A DNA stretch of 36,861 bases from Lachnospiraceae bacterium (GCA_017455435.1 JAFTAU010000018.1:1-36861); one strand, 5' to 3'; counted from the first letter of the stretch, positions 26,100-35,283 are shown. Notes: a model not told the origin generated them from the sequence alone. A program made the numbers and translations.

Positions 26100-26876
26100 A
26101 TGAAAAAACTACTTACATTTGCGCTTGCTGCGGCGCTGCTTATGACGGCGGCGTGCGGCTCGGACGCCGAAACAGAAAGTGCCGGGGATACATCTGCGGA
26201 GTCAAAGGAAAACGAACTTGAAGCCGAAACCGATGAAGGCGAGGACGTTGTTCTGGACGGAGGCTGGGCCTTGAATACAGAACTTGCTCCGCAAATCAAT
26301 GAAGAGGAAAGCGAGATTTTCAGAAAAGCCATTGAAGCCGGCGGGGAAAAGGCAATTTATGAGCCGCTCTGCGTGCTTGGTTCGCAGGTCGTGGCAGGAA
26401 TGAATTACGCGTTTCTCTGCCTCAAGAACGACGCGGGCGCTGTCGACCCGGATCCTGTTCTTTTAACCATGGTGGTTTATGCGGATCTTCAGGGCGATGC
26501 CCAGCTGCTTGGCTGCAAGGAAATCGACCCCGGATTCATCAAGACTGTCGAACACAAAGAGAGTGCCGAGCTTATGACGGGCGGCTGGCAGACAAATGAC
26601 GTTTTGTCCGCAATGGTTGCACCTCAGGAAGCGGACGATGCTTTTAAAGCCGCATTCATCGACGGGCACGAAGACGCAACGCCCATTTACTGCATTTCCT
26701 ATCAGGTGGTTGCGGGTATGAATTACAGCTATCTCACTCTTACGCGCGATGACTCCGGAAACGCCTACCTGACAAACACCCTGATTTACAGAGACCTCGA
26801 GGGAGGATCGGATCTGATTTCAAACGAAGAATTTGACCTGCTGTATTATGTTACTCAGATTCGCGAATGTGAGTAA
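26100..26876 (+). CDS. Lipoprotein with two cystatin-like domains
   Basis: A lipobox TAAC gives Cys19, followed by an acidic linker (20-52). Two homologous domains follow. Each has an N-terminal GGW (54-56 and 161-163), a helix region, then QVVAGMNY (96-103 and 202-209) in a strand-loop-strand setting (SQVVAGMNYAFLCL and YQVVAGMNYSYLTL). GG followed by QxVxG is the hallmark of cystatins, where these loops block the active site of papain-like cysteine proteases. This suggests a surface-attached tandem inhibitor, although a structural cystatin-fold role without inhibition is possible. AGAAAGGA lies 9 nt before the ATG and a strong terminator follows, so it is monocistronic. Confidence 0.75.
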   Translation: MKKLLTFALAAALLMTAACGSDAETESAGDTSAESKENELEAETDEGEDVVLDGGWALNTELAPQINEEESEIFRKAIEAGGEKAIYEPLCVLGSQVVAGMNYAFLCLKNDAGAVDPDPVLLTMVVYADLQGDAQLLGCKEIDPGFIKTVEHKESAELMTGGWQTNDVLSAMVAPQEADDAFKAAFIDGHEDATPIYCISYQVVAGMNYSYLTLTRDDSGNAYLTNTLIYRDLEGGSDLISNEEFDLLYYVTQIRECE

Positions 26877-26892
26877 CCTTCGGGATTTATTC

Positions 26893-26931
26893 AAAAAGAC
26901 CTGCGTCCTTTTCGGAGCGCGGGTCTTTTTT
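26893..26931. terminator. Bidirectional intrinsic terminator
   Basis: AAAAAGACC pairs with GGTCTTTTT, and the stem continues through TGCG/CGCG and TCC/GGA with one bulge around a UUUUC loop. T runs flank both sides, serving the convergent lipoprotein and phosphodiesterase genes. Confidence 0.85.
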
Positions 26932-26948
26932 ATTACTAAAAACCGTCC

Positions 26949-27428
26949 TTACGGCACTTCTCTGAGCTCAAACGACGCCCGGCCGTTTTCCGCGGTCATC
27001 ACGGCATAGGTCCTCACCCGGGATCTCTGACCCGGTCTGGAAAAGCTGCCGGGATTGACCGTCCAGATGCTGCCGTCAAATGAAATGTCCGGCACATGAG
27101 TATGCCCGTAAAGCGCCACAGCCGCGCCGGCCTTTTTCGCGGCTTCCTTTAGTCTGGTCAGCCCGCCTTTAACGCCGTATCTGTCGCCGTGAGTCATAAG
27201 AACCGAAACGCCACGGTAATTCAGCACGAGTTCCCTCGATTCTTTTGAAAAAAGATCGCAATTTCCCGCGACAAAATCCACCGGAACCGGCGAGGCAATT
27301 GCCCGGATGAGATCCTCCTGCCCCTGCACGTCGCCCATATGAAGTAGCGCATCAAACCGCTCGCTCTCCAGTATCCTGTCGAGCCCTCTTATGCTGCCGT
27401 GTGTATCGCTGATAAGCAAAATTTTCAT
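26949..27428 (-). CDS. YfcE/MJ0936-family metallophosphodiesterase
   Basis: The 159-residue protein has all the motifs: SDTHG (D8, H10), MGDV, GNCD, MTHGD and GHTHVP. The family has two metal ions, usually Mn, and hydrolyses phosphodiesters in vitro; cellular substrates are mostly unknown. No good ribosome site precedes the ATG at 27428, so translation may be weak or the leader short. It diverges from pckA; a perfect GGCTT-ATA-AAGCC inverted repeat at 27461-27473 lies between them. Confidence 0.92.
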   Translation of the reverse strand: MKILLISDTHGSIRGLDRILESERFDALLHMGDVQGQEDLIRAIASPVPVDFVAGNCDLFSKESRELVLNYRGVSVLMTHGDRYGVKGGLTRLKEAAKKAGAAVALYGHTHVPDISFDGSIWTVNPGSFSRPGQRSRVRTYAVMTAENGRASFELREVP

Positions 27429-27478
27429 CGTTCTGTTTAAAAAATAATTTTACTTATATTGGCTTATAAAGCCACATC

Positions 27479-27507
27479 TTGACTATTTTCTTTTTTTATT
27501 CTACTAT
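27479..27507 (+). promoter_or_regulatory. Sigma-A promoter of pckA
   Basis: TTGACT (27479-27484), 17 bp, TACTAT (27502-27507), about 60 bp before the pckA start codon. The inverted repeat GGCTT-ATA-AAGCC just upstream is a possible operator. Confidence 0.55.
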
Positions 27508-27566
27508 AAACTTTGTAAAAAATCTGCTCTTTGCGGAAAAAATCAGAAAAGGAGCACTCTGCTGTT

Positions 27567-29171
27567 ATGAAAAAAATCGATCTCACAAAGTATGGCATCA
27601 CAGGAACCACCGAAATCATCCACAATCCTTCTTTTGAAGATTTATATGAGTACGAAATGGATCCGTCGCTGACCGGTTATGACAAGGGCGTTTTGACTGA
27701 GCTCGGAGCCGTCAACGTAATGACCGGCATTTACACCGGCCGCTCGCCCAAGGACAAATTCATCGTCGTGGACGAGAATTCAAAGGACACCGTCTGGTGG
27801 ACCACCCCCGAATATCCCAACGACAACCACCCTGCCTCGCAGGAGACCTGGAAAACCGTAAAAGCTCTCGCCACAGAGCAGCTCTCCGGCAAAAAGCTCT
27901 TTGTCGTGGACGCCTTCTGCGGCGCTAACAAGGACACCCGCATGGCGATTCGCTTTATCATGGAAGTAGCCTGGCAGGCGCATTTCATCAAAAACATGTT
28001 CATTATCCCGACAGAAGAGGAGCTGGACGCGTTTGAGCCCGATTTCATCGTATTCAACGCCTCAAAAGCGAAAGTCGAGAATTACAAAGAACTCGGCCTC
28101 AATTCCGAAACGGCCGTCGTGTTCAATATCACCGACCGCGAGCAGGTCATTCTCAATACCTGGTACGGCGGCGAGATGAAAAAAGGCATGTTCTCGATGA
28201 TGAATTACTACCTGCCTCTGAAGGGCATTGCGTCCATGCACTGCTCCGCCAATACCGATATGGACGGCAAAAACACCGCCATCTTCTTCGGTCTTTCCGG
28301 CACCGGCAAAACCACTCTTTCCACCGACCCCAAGCGCCTGCTCATCGGCGATGACGAGCACGGCTGGGACGACGACGGCGTTTTCAATTTTGAGGGCGGC
28401 TGCTATGCAAAGGTTATAAACCTCGACAAAGAATCCGAGCCGGATATCTACAACGCCATCCGCCGCAACGCTCTGCTGGAGAACGTCACTGTTGACGAAA
28501 GCGGAAAGATAGATTTCGCGGACAAGAGCGTTACGGAAAACACCCGTGTTTCCTACCCCATAGGTCATATCGAAAAGATTGTCCGCCCCGTTTCGGCGGG
28601 TCCCGCGGCAAAGAACGTCATTTTCCTTTCGGCTGACGCTTTCGGCGTGCTTCCGCCTGTTTCGATACTGACTCCCGAGCAGACAAAGTACTACTTCCTG
28701 TCTGGCTTTACCGCAAAGCTGGCGGGCACGGAGCGCGGCATCGTTGAGCCCACTCCCACTTTCTCGTCATGCTTTGGTCAGGCTTTCCTGGAGCTGCATC
28801 CCACCAAATACGCGGAGGAGCTGGTAAAGCGCATGGAGGCCTCCGGCGCAAAGGCCTATCTGGTCAATACCGGCTGGAACGGCTCCGGCAAGCGCATCTC
28901 CATAAAGGACACCCGCGGCATCATAGACGCCATCCTTGAAGGCGCCATCCTTTCCGCGCCTACCAAGAAGATCCCCATCTTCAACTTTGAAGTTCCCACG
29001 GAGCTGCCGGGCGTAGACCCCGCCATTCTCGACCCGAGAGACACCTACGCGGATCCCTCTGTCTGGGACGAAAAAGCTCAGGACCTCGCCGCGAGATTTA
29101 TCAAGAATTTCGTCAAATACGAATACAACGAGGCGGGCAAGGCTCTCGTCGCCGCCGGTCCTCAACTGTAA
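27567..29171 (+). CDS. pckA: Phosphoenolpyruvate carboxykinase (ATP)
   Basis: Starting at the ATG at 27567 (GGAG 12 nt upstream; an earlier TTG at 27531 gives an atypical tail), the protein has 534 residues, the normal size. It shows [11 protein letters not shown] (57-67), the P-loop [13 protein letters not shown] (240-252) and [24 protein letters not shown] beyond, the classic ATP-type PEPCK signatures. It interconverts oxaloacetate plus ATP with PEP plus CO2. In fermentative gut clostridia it often runs toward oxaloacetate to fix CO2. The codon choice is strongly biased to C-ending codons, a sign of high expression. A terminator follows directly. Confidence 0.97.
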   Translation: MKKIDLTKYGITGTTEIIHNPSFEDLYEYEMDPSLTGYDKGVLTELGAVNVMTGIYTGRSPKDKFIVVDENSKDTVWWTTPEYPNDNHPASQETWKTVKALATEQLSGKKLFVVDAFCGANKDTRMAIRFIMEVAWQAHFIKNMFIIPTEEELDAFEPDFIVFNASKAKVENYKELGLNSETAVVFNITDREQVILNTWYGGEMKKGMFSMMNYYLPLKGIASMHCSANTDMDGKNTAIFFGLSGTGKTTLSTDPKRLLIGDDEHGWDDDGVFNFEGGCYAKVINLDKESEPDIYNAIRRNALLENVTVDESGKIDFADKSVTENTRVSYPIGHIEKIVRPVSAGPAAKNVIFLSADAFGVLPPVSILTPEQTKYYFLSGFTAKLAGTERGIVEPTPTFSSCFGQAFLELHPTKYAEELVKRMEASGAKAYLVNTGWNGSGKRISIKDTRGIIDAILEGAILSAPTKKIPIFNFEVPTELPGVDPAILDPRDTYADPSVWDEKAQDLAARFIKNFVKYEYNEAGKALVAAGPQL

Positions 29172-29187
29172 ATTCAATACAATAATC

Positions 29188-29221
29188 AAAAACGCCCGGG
29201 CATTTGCACCGGGCGTTTTTT
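29188..29221 (+). terminator. Intrinsic terminator of pckA
   Basis: AAAAACGCCCGG (29188-29199) pairs with CCGGGCGTTTTT (29209-29220) around a 9-nt loop, followed by more T. It can also act on the minus strand for pyrG. Confidence 0.9.
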
Positions 29222-29252
29222 ACAAAACAAAGGGTAAGAGGACAAGCCCTTC

Positions 29253-30863
<1,611 letters not shown>

Positions 30864-30878
30864 TTATTCCCACTCCAC
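30864..30878. repeat. Direct repeat (att-like) at the pyrG side of the island
   Basis: On the minus strand it reads GTGGAGTGGGAATAA, encoding VEWE-stop, 13 of 15 bases identical to the true guaA 3' end at 35269-35283. The reading frame is open for 22 codons upstream (ending SGSVEWE) but has no normal start. Confidence 0.7.
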
Positions 30879-30976
30879 AGATCCAGATTTGTTTCTCGTG
30901 TGAAATGCTGGTAAATTCAGCGTTTCTATTTTTTATTCTCCTTGAAACACCCTGTATTTCCTGTGCTTTTCGGAAA

Positions 30977-31010
30977 AATAGAATCATTCAGATAATTCTT
31001 TGATTCTATT
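30977..31010 (-). terminator. AT-rich hairpin terminator at the end of the island operon
   Basis: On the minus strand AATAGAATCA and TGATTCTATT form a perfect 10-bp stem with a 14-nt loop, followed by TTT. It sits 28 bp after the last island gene and would insulate pyrG from island transcription. Confidence 0.55.
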
Positions 31011-31037
31011 CTTCTCTTATGATAATCAGACATCCAC

Positions 31038-31361
31038 TTAGTTTTGAGATTCTTCCTCCTCGATTATTTTAACTAAATCATTCCACTCATCTTCTGATAT
31101 TTCGCAAAAGATATTACCAAATTTAGTTTTGCTGTTTAAGTATTCTTTTGCCATCTCATATGAATTTCCAATAGTTTGCTTCTCACACCACCGCTGAAAA
31201 TCATCATAAATTGCCGGATCTGCCGATTTTCTGTCAACAAAAACATAAGGATTTGCTTTATCTAAAAATCCCGACAATTCATCATTCTCATTTTCATGTT
31301 CATGCTCTAAGCATTCCAATGCTCTGTAAACAGCAATGTAAATTTTTTTAACACTTGTCAT
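31038..31361 (-). CDS. Small acidic protein, putative immunity partner of the toxin-type gene
   Basis: The ATG at 31361 overlaps the stop of the preceding gene by 4 bp (ATGA) and has GGAG 9 nt upstream; a TTG five codons earlier is less likely. The 107 residues are acidic (EHEHENENDELS, ISEDEWNDLVKIIEEEE) and soluble. I recognise no family. Small acidic proteins encoded directly downstream of, and translationally coupled to, a polymorphic toxin domain are usually cognate immunity proteins, and that is the reason for the call. It is not identifiable by motif as SUKH or another named immunity family. Confidence 0.6.
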   Translation of the reverse strand: MTSVKKIYIAVYRALECLEHEHENENDELSGFLDKANPYVFVDRKSADPAIYDDFQRWCEKQTIGNSYEMAKEYLNSKTKFGNIFCEISEDEWNDLVKIIEEEESQN

Positions 31362-31750
31362 TTTTTCTTTCTCCAACTCGAACTATTCCTTGCATTATTC
31401 TTTAATCCGGTTTCAACATCAAACTCTCTTGGTATTTTGTTGACCCCACCATCTTGAATAATTGAATTCCTATGACTTACCCAGTCCTGGCTACCATCTT
31501 TGTTTATCTTTGCATTCCATTCAATTCCACGATTATCTTTTCCTATATGGTATTGCACATCATTTGCTAATTTCAACAGTCGTTCTCTGTTTTCCTTGGT
31601 GTCAGGAAGATGCCCTTCATCATCTCTCATGATATGTTTTGTTTGTGAATCATTTTCAGGGAATCTTACTTTCCCCTTCAATTCATCCGGGATATTGTCC
31701 GGGTTATCACCGTAAGTCCCTTTATATAAATCTGATTGTCCCGCCCCCAT
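31358..31750 (-). CDS. Stand-alone polymorphic-toxin-type C-terminal domain
   Basis: The 130-residue protein starts MGAGQSDLYKGTYG, which looks like a linker inside larger secreted toxins, and continues with KVRFPENDSQTKHIMRD, EGHLPDTKENRERLL, GIEWNAKINKDGSQDW and NSIIQDGGVNKIPREF. This string (KHI-R, GHL-DT-ENR, GSQ-W, NGVIQ-GGVN) resembles a toxin domain found at the C-termini of polymorphic toxins, with H39, R42 and H47 as conserved polar residues; I cannot name the family with certainty. No signal or delivery domain is present. Its start overlaps the DUF4417 stop (TAATG) and its stop overlaps the next start (ATGA), so all three are coupled. It may be a toxin cassette or an element-encoded effector. 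Confidence 0.6.
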   Translation of the reverse strand: MGAGQSDLYKGTYGDNPDNIPDELKGKVRFPENDSQTKHIMRDDEGHLPDTKENRERLLKLANDVQYHIGKDNRGIEWNAKINKDGSQDWVSHRNSIIQDGGVNKIPREFDVETGLKNNARNSSSWRKKK

Positions 31751-32502
31751 TAATCACCCCTCACTACGCTCGTCCAATCCGGATATTCTACAAATCTTGT
31801 ATTAGGATATTTTTCTTCAATATGATTCGGCATCTTGCTATATACAAGAACAACTTCCGGCTCTAATTCTTCCATCATAGCGTCCATACCCGCCTCAAAA
31901 TAATATCGATTTACTTTATCTTTTAACTGACCATAGCTTCCCACCGAAACAATAGAATGTTTTTCCACACCGGAGAAAGCAACCCGTTCAGGCAAAAACT
32001 TGCGCGTATAAGTTCTTTCATCGCCCCATCTGACACATGGAACGACATAAACTCCATGTTTTTGAAAGCAGTATCCGATTGCACGGCTACGATAGATGTT
32101 TGTAATCTGTATAGCCAACGGCATATCTCTGTATACAGAACAATCCGGCGAAATGAACCCCTGATATTTCTTTAGAATTTCAATATACTCATCCGGATGA
32201 ACAAGAATATCTTTAAACTCGACATCATTTTCATACTCGCAAACCGCAAATGACTTCGGATCCGCTTTTTCCATTTTACTGAATGGTACCAGATTATTCG
32301 GAATAATAATCTTCTTTGGTTTCTTTATTATAGGCATTTCAAAAACACCATCGAACTCCGCACCAATAACGAGTTCCGGATTGCATCCGTCACTTAAGCA
32401 TGCAGCATTTCTGACAGCACTGTCTACCACGCTTCTCTTTTTTGTGGTTCTACGTGTTCTTCTCGTCTTCTTTTCCTTCTCTTCTGACATTATATCCCCC
32501 AT
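31750..32502 (-). CDS. DUF4417 domain protein
   Basis: The 250 residues begin with a basic tail (KKTRRTRRTTKKR) and continue with the DUF4417 pattern: MPIIKKPKKIIIPNNLVPFS, FISPDCSVYRDMPLAIQI, IYRSRAIGYCFQKHG, VVPCVRWGDERTY and EPEVVLVYSKMPN. The family is common in phages, plasmids and integrative elements of Firmicutes; no biochemical function is established to my knowledge. AGGTGG is 9 nt before the chosen ATG at 32502; a second ATG at 32490 with GGGGG is possible. It is coupled to the toxin-type gene. Confidence 0.82.
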   Translation of the reverse strand: MGDIMSEEKEKKTRRTRRTTKKRSVVDSAVRNAACLSDGCNPELVIGAEFDGVFEMPIIKKPKKIIIPNNLVPFSKMEKADPKSFAVCEYENDVEFKDILVHPDEYIEILKKYQGFISPDCSVYRDMPLAIQITNIYRSRAIGYCFQKHGVYVVPCVRWGDERTYTRKFLPERVAFSGVEKHSIVSVGSYGQLKDKVNRYYFEAGMDAMMEELEPEVVLVYSKMPNHIEEKYPNTRFVEYPDWTSVVRGD

Positions 32503-32508
32503 TGTGAA

Positions 32509-32811
32509 TTACCACCTATTCATGTTCTTTTCAAACTTTTCTGTATATGCCGTTTTTAATTCATCTGCTGAAATACCATAGCAAAGCATTACATCATTGT
32601 AATACATGAGAACATCTGCCATTTCTTCAATTAAGTCATTTCTGAGTGTCCCATCTGAGCATACTTTTGTCCCGCCATTTTTCTTAACGATATCTATGAC
32701 TTTTCCAACCTCTCCAACCATCCAGAGAAGTTTATTCTTCCCCGTTTCCGGGCCAATGGCTTCCCATTTGTCCTTATATTTATCTTGCAAATCTCTTTGC
32801 ATTTCCTGCAT
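32509..32811 (-). CDS. MazG-like nucleotide pyrophosphohydrolase-type protein
   Basis: The 100-residue helical protein matches small MazG/all-alpha NTP-PPases: LLWMVGEVGKVIDIVKK (about 28-44) and DLIEEMADVLMYYND (59-73) giving E34, E63 and D66. The canonical EExxE has Lys37 where a metal-binding Glu is expected, so activity may be reduced or lost. The ATG at 32811 has no strong ribosome site. A GTG at 32834, well spaced from AGAGGTG, opens a frame VEDLP-stop that would run into this gene (VEDLTINEMQEMQ) if one base were added, hinting at a start-proximal frameshift. It lies between the regulator and DUF4417 genes in the island. Confidence 0.75.
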   Translation of the reverse strand: MQEMQRDLQDKYKDKWEAIGPETGKNKLLWMVGEVGKVIDIVKKNGGTKVCSDGTLRNDLIEEMADVLMYYNDVMLCYGISADELKTAYTEKFEKNMNRW

Positions 32812-32858
32812 CTCGTTTATGGTAAATCTTCCACCCTAATCACCTCTGTTATTTCTAA

Positions 32859-34229
32859 TTATTTCACAAGCCATGATCCCTTTTTCTTAGAACCAATTCT
32901 TTCAATGACACCCTCGTCATGCAGATCCTTCATCAACATCTGGACTGTCCTTCTGGATCTGTCCATCATTTCAGATAACTCCACTTGCGTCAGCGACGGA
33001 TTTTCCTTGAGAAGAAGCAATATATGTTCACGATCCGTCAACATACTTTTCTGCGCTTTATTTTGCGCTTTATTTTGCGCTTTATCAAAAGCAAAATTGA
33101 GATTCCACAAAGTAAGGAAGAAATTATATCCATCCGTGTAGAACACAGGTTTTAATTCTTCTTTATAGCGTTCCTCCGCTTCATAAGCGTCAAGAATTTT
33201 CTTAAAGCCACTGCCCCTTCGCTCCATAAGTCGCATTCTGCCGAAAACATCTGCAAGGATTGGGTTTCTTAGTTTTGACGGAACATGTCTTATATCAAGC
33301 AGCTGGACCTCCGAGCCATCAAACATTCCACCTGGGTTGGTGATAACCAGCCTATCATCATATATATCTACCTGACTATGAGCTCCAGTCTGTAAATAAC
33401 TCCTATGAATGAGGGCATTAGCCAAGCCCTCCTCTATAGCTCTTTCTGGATAATCCGGCAATTCTACACGTTTATCTTTATCCTTACGCCACCCTTTTTT
33501 TGTATTGTTCTTAATAAAAGACATCGTGTTATCATATAACTCCAAAAGTCCTCCGGTATACTCGGCATCATCAAGTGCATCCTGCGCAGAATTTGCCTTT
33601 TCCAAACCATTCCACCTTGTACAAAATACTCTGGAGTGATGAATGTTCCACTGATCTGCAAAAAGGATTCCCGCGTTTGTCATTTGGCCATCTTCTTGCA
33701 TAAGTCTAAAACTTACCAGATCATCATCGAGCGCTAAAGGCAATCTCGTCGCTTTAAGATATCTTTTTCGAAATGATTCAAATGTAAGCTTCTCCCTTGG
33801 AATATCCGATGCCATTGCATCATAAGATGTTCCCGTACTCTTTATAATAAATTCCGTAAGTTCAAACCCGGTAATTTCCTTTTTAACGCTACCCGTACGA
33901 TAAAAGTATCTGCCGTGAAGATTCATCGGAAGCTTTGACTTCTTTACCTCAATCTGAATATACTTCTTTTTATCCTTTGTTTGTAAATTTACATCACATG
34001 TCATCCCGAATGCAGCAGTGATCTTATTAGGGATATCCTCCAGCAACTTTTTTACAGTCTTCGAGTCCAATCCCAACACATTACCATTATCATCTATACC
34101 AATGCATAACGTTCCTCCCTGTGCATTGGCATATCCGCAAATCCATTCCAAATATTTATCCTGCCAGGATTCTTTCCATTCAACAACCTGGCTTTCACTC
34201 TCTTCAATGATAGCGTCTATTCCTCGCAT
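32859..34229 (-). CDS. AlbA_2/HATPase_c_4/winged-helix regulator, probably autorepressor
   Basis: From the ATG at 34229 (GAGGTG 5 nt upstream) it has 456 residues: an AlbA_2 (Schlafen-related) domain at 10-125 (VEWKESWQDKYLEWICGYAN), an HATPase_c_4-like domain at 260-345 (ANALIHRSY, ITNPGG, RRGSGFKK), a linker with three KAQ/KAQN repeats (383-393) and a C-terminal winged helix (about 397-456; LTQVELSEMMDRSRRTVQMLMKDL). Such proteins are common regulators in mobile elements. The promoter carries a palindrome with GCGCTTTA half-sites, and the linker repeats are encoded by the same GCGCTTTA sequence three times. It probably represses its own and the downstream genes. Confidence 0.85.
   Translation of the reverse strand: MRGIDAIIEESESQVVEWKESWQDKYLEWICGYANAQGGTLCIGIDDNGNVLGLDSKTVKKLLEDIPNKITAAFGMTCDVNLQTKDKKKYIQIEVKKSKLPMNLHGRYFYRTGSVKKEITGFELTEFIIKSTGTSYDAMASDIPREKLTFESFRKRYLKATRLPLALDDDLVSFRLMQEDGQMTNAGILFADQWNIHHSRVFCTRWNGLEKANSAQDALDDAEYTGGLLELYDNTMSFIKNNTKKGWRKDKDKRVELPDYPERAIEEGLANALIHRSYLQTGAHSQVDIYDDRLVITNPGGMFDGSEVQLLDIRHVPSKLRNPILADVFGRMRLMERRGSGFKKILDAYEAEERYKEELKPVFYTDGYNFFLTLWNLNFAFDKAQNKAQNKAQKSMLTDREHILLLLKENPSLTQVELSEMMDRSRRTVQMLMKDLHDEGVIERIGSKKKGSWLVK
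33053..33084 (+). repeat. Three in-gene direct repeats of the operator half-site
   Basis: GCGCTTTA occurs at 33053-33060, 33065-33072 and 33077-33084, period 12 bp, inside the regulator gene where it encodes KAQN-KAQN-KAQ on the minus strand. The same octamer forms the arms of the palindrome in the gene's own promoter. Confidence 0.9.
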
Positions 34230-34262
34230 GATTACACCTCTTCTTTTAAAAAACCTTATATA

Positions 34263-34338
34263 AATATAGCATGATTGCGCTTTAAATTCAATTCTAAAGC
34301 GCAATCATTCGCGGAAATTTTTCGCTTTATGCGCTTTA
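34263..34338 (-). promoter_or_regulatory. Promoter of the regulator operon with palindromic operator
   Basis: On the minus strand TTGAAT (34286-34291), 17 bp and TATATT (34263-34268, with an extended TGC) form the promoter. A perfect inverted repeat, ATGATTGCGCTTTA at 34271-34284 and TAAAGCGCAATCAT at 34295-34308, fills the -35/-10 spacer and the zone just upstream of the -35. Two more direct half-sites follow: CGCTTTA at 34323-34329 and GCGCTTTA at 34331-34338. Binding would block polymerase, so autorepression is the natural reading. Confidence 0.8.
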
Positions 34339-34347
34339 CATTTTCCC

Positions 34348-35163
34348 TCATACAAAATCAGTCTCCCTATCTTTGAAGAAATTGTAAAAATATCTCACAT
34401 TTTCAAGTTCTGACCACTCGCAGACTCGATAGTCCGGCGTATCAAGGTTATAGATCTTTGCATCTAATGTTCCCAACATAAACGGCGAATGCGTTGCCAC
34501 AACAAACTGGCACTCCAAGAATCTTGCCATCTTATTAATCTCTTTAGCCAATGAAACCTGTGCCATGGGCGATAGGGATACTTCCGGCTCATCCAAAAGA
34601 TATAGCGCATCCAGTACCAACGCCTCCTCAAAAAACTGAAGCGCAATTTCTCCGTTTGAATACTTTTCTTGCGCAAACATAATAAACTCCTGTTGCTTCA
34701 TGCCCTCATTAGACGCAAGATATTTTTCGGCCCCTACCTTTGTCATTCCTCTTTTTACATAGTCGTATACCATTCCATCCGACAGCACTTGCCGTTGCTG
34801 TATCTTTTTTATTTCACAAAGAATATCTTCGCTTTTAATATATCTGCTTTCTGCCGGAACGCCTAAAATCTCACGTCCATATTCATCATCTCCCAGACTG
34901 TATTGACACGCTTTTGAAAACCTGCCACAGTAATCTACAATGCCATAGGAATTCGATGTTGCATATTCTTTTCCTTTTAAACCCAATTTGTTTGCTATAA
35001 TATTCAACAATGTGGATTTTCCAGAGCCATTGTTCCCATAGAAGATAGTGATTGTAGAAAAGATAAACGGCTCAATAACCTTCCCTCGGAACACATCATA
35101 AGGATAAATGTTAGGATTATTTACTCTCTCCTGACTAAGCTTAAAACTCAACAGGTATACCAT
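34348..35163 (-). CDS. Stand-alone AAA/ABC-type ATPase
   Basis: The start at 35163 is used because the longer in-frame starts fall on the promoter -10; AAGGGG is 8 nt upstream. The 271 residues have Walker A GNNGSGKST (43-51), a degenerate signature YSNGE (168-172), Walker B LYLLDEPE (187-194) and the switch His in ATHSP (H225). This is the architecture of predicted ATP-binding proteins of the AAA_21/AAA_23 type, with no membrane or substrate domain. Homologous ATPases are widespread in mobile elements and defence operons, usually with a nuclease partner, none of which is encoded directly beside it here. It is first of the six island genes and has its own promoter. Confidence 0.85.
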   Translation of the reverse strand: MVYLLSFKLSQERVNNPNIYPYDVFRGKVIEPFIFSTITIFYGNNGSGKSTLLNIIANKLGLKGKEYATSNSYGIVDYCGRFSKACQYSLGDDEYGREILGVPAESRYIKSEDILCEIKKIQQRQVLSDGMVYDYVKRGMTKVGAEKYLASNEGMKQQEFIMFAQEKYSNGEIALQFFEEALVLDALYLLDEPEVSLSPMAQVSLAKEINKMARFLECQFVVATHSPFMLGTLDAKIYNLDTPDYRVCEWSELENVRYFYNFFKDRETDFV

Positions 35164-35230
35164 ACCTCTAACCCCTTCCCTTAAGAGTAAAATAACCATA
35201 GCAAATGATTTCTCTTCACTTGCCATGGTC

Positions 35231-35259
35231 ATTATAACACATTTATCTCATAATAGCAA
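35231..35259 (-). promoter_or_regulatory. Sigma-A promoter of the island ATPase gene
   Basis: TTGCTA (35254-35259), 17 bp and a consensus TATAAT (35231-35236) on the minus strand, about 70 bp before the start codon at 35163. It lies between guaA and the first island gene. Confidence 0.68.
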
Positions 35260-35268
35260 ACATATGTT

Positions 35269-35283
35269 CTATTCCCATTCCAC
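35269..35283. repeat. Direct repeat (att-like) at the guaA side of the island
   Basis: The last codons and stop of guaA, GTGGAATGGGAATAG on the minus strand, recur with two changes at 30864-30878 next to pyrG. They mark the probable crossover site of the inserted element. Confidence 0.7.

Larger units (their letters stand above)
30864..35283. mobile_element. AT-rich island inserted at the 3' end of guaA
   Basis: The island of about 4.4 kb is bounded by direct repeats of the guaA terminal codons and holds six minus-strand genes that are visibly more AT-rich than guaA and pyrG. The 3' end of guaA is an established integration hotspot for genomic islands. No integrase or transposase is present, so it may be a remnant or be mobilised in trans. 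Content: ATPase, autoregulated AlbA_2-type regulator, MazG-like, DUF4417, toxin-type domain, putative immunity. Confidence 0.65.

Noticed and set aside
30868..30933. Short coding remnant ending SGSVEWE as a real gene
   Set aside because: It lacks a normal start codon and is best explained as the junction of the island end with the displaced guaA tail.
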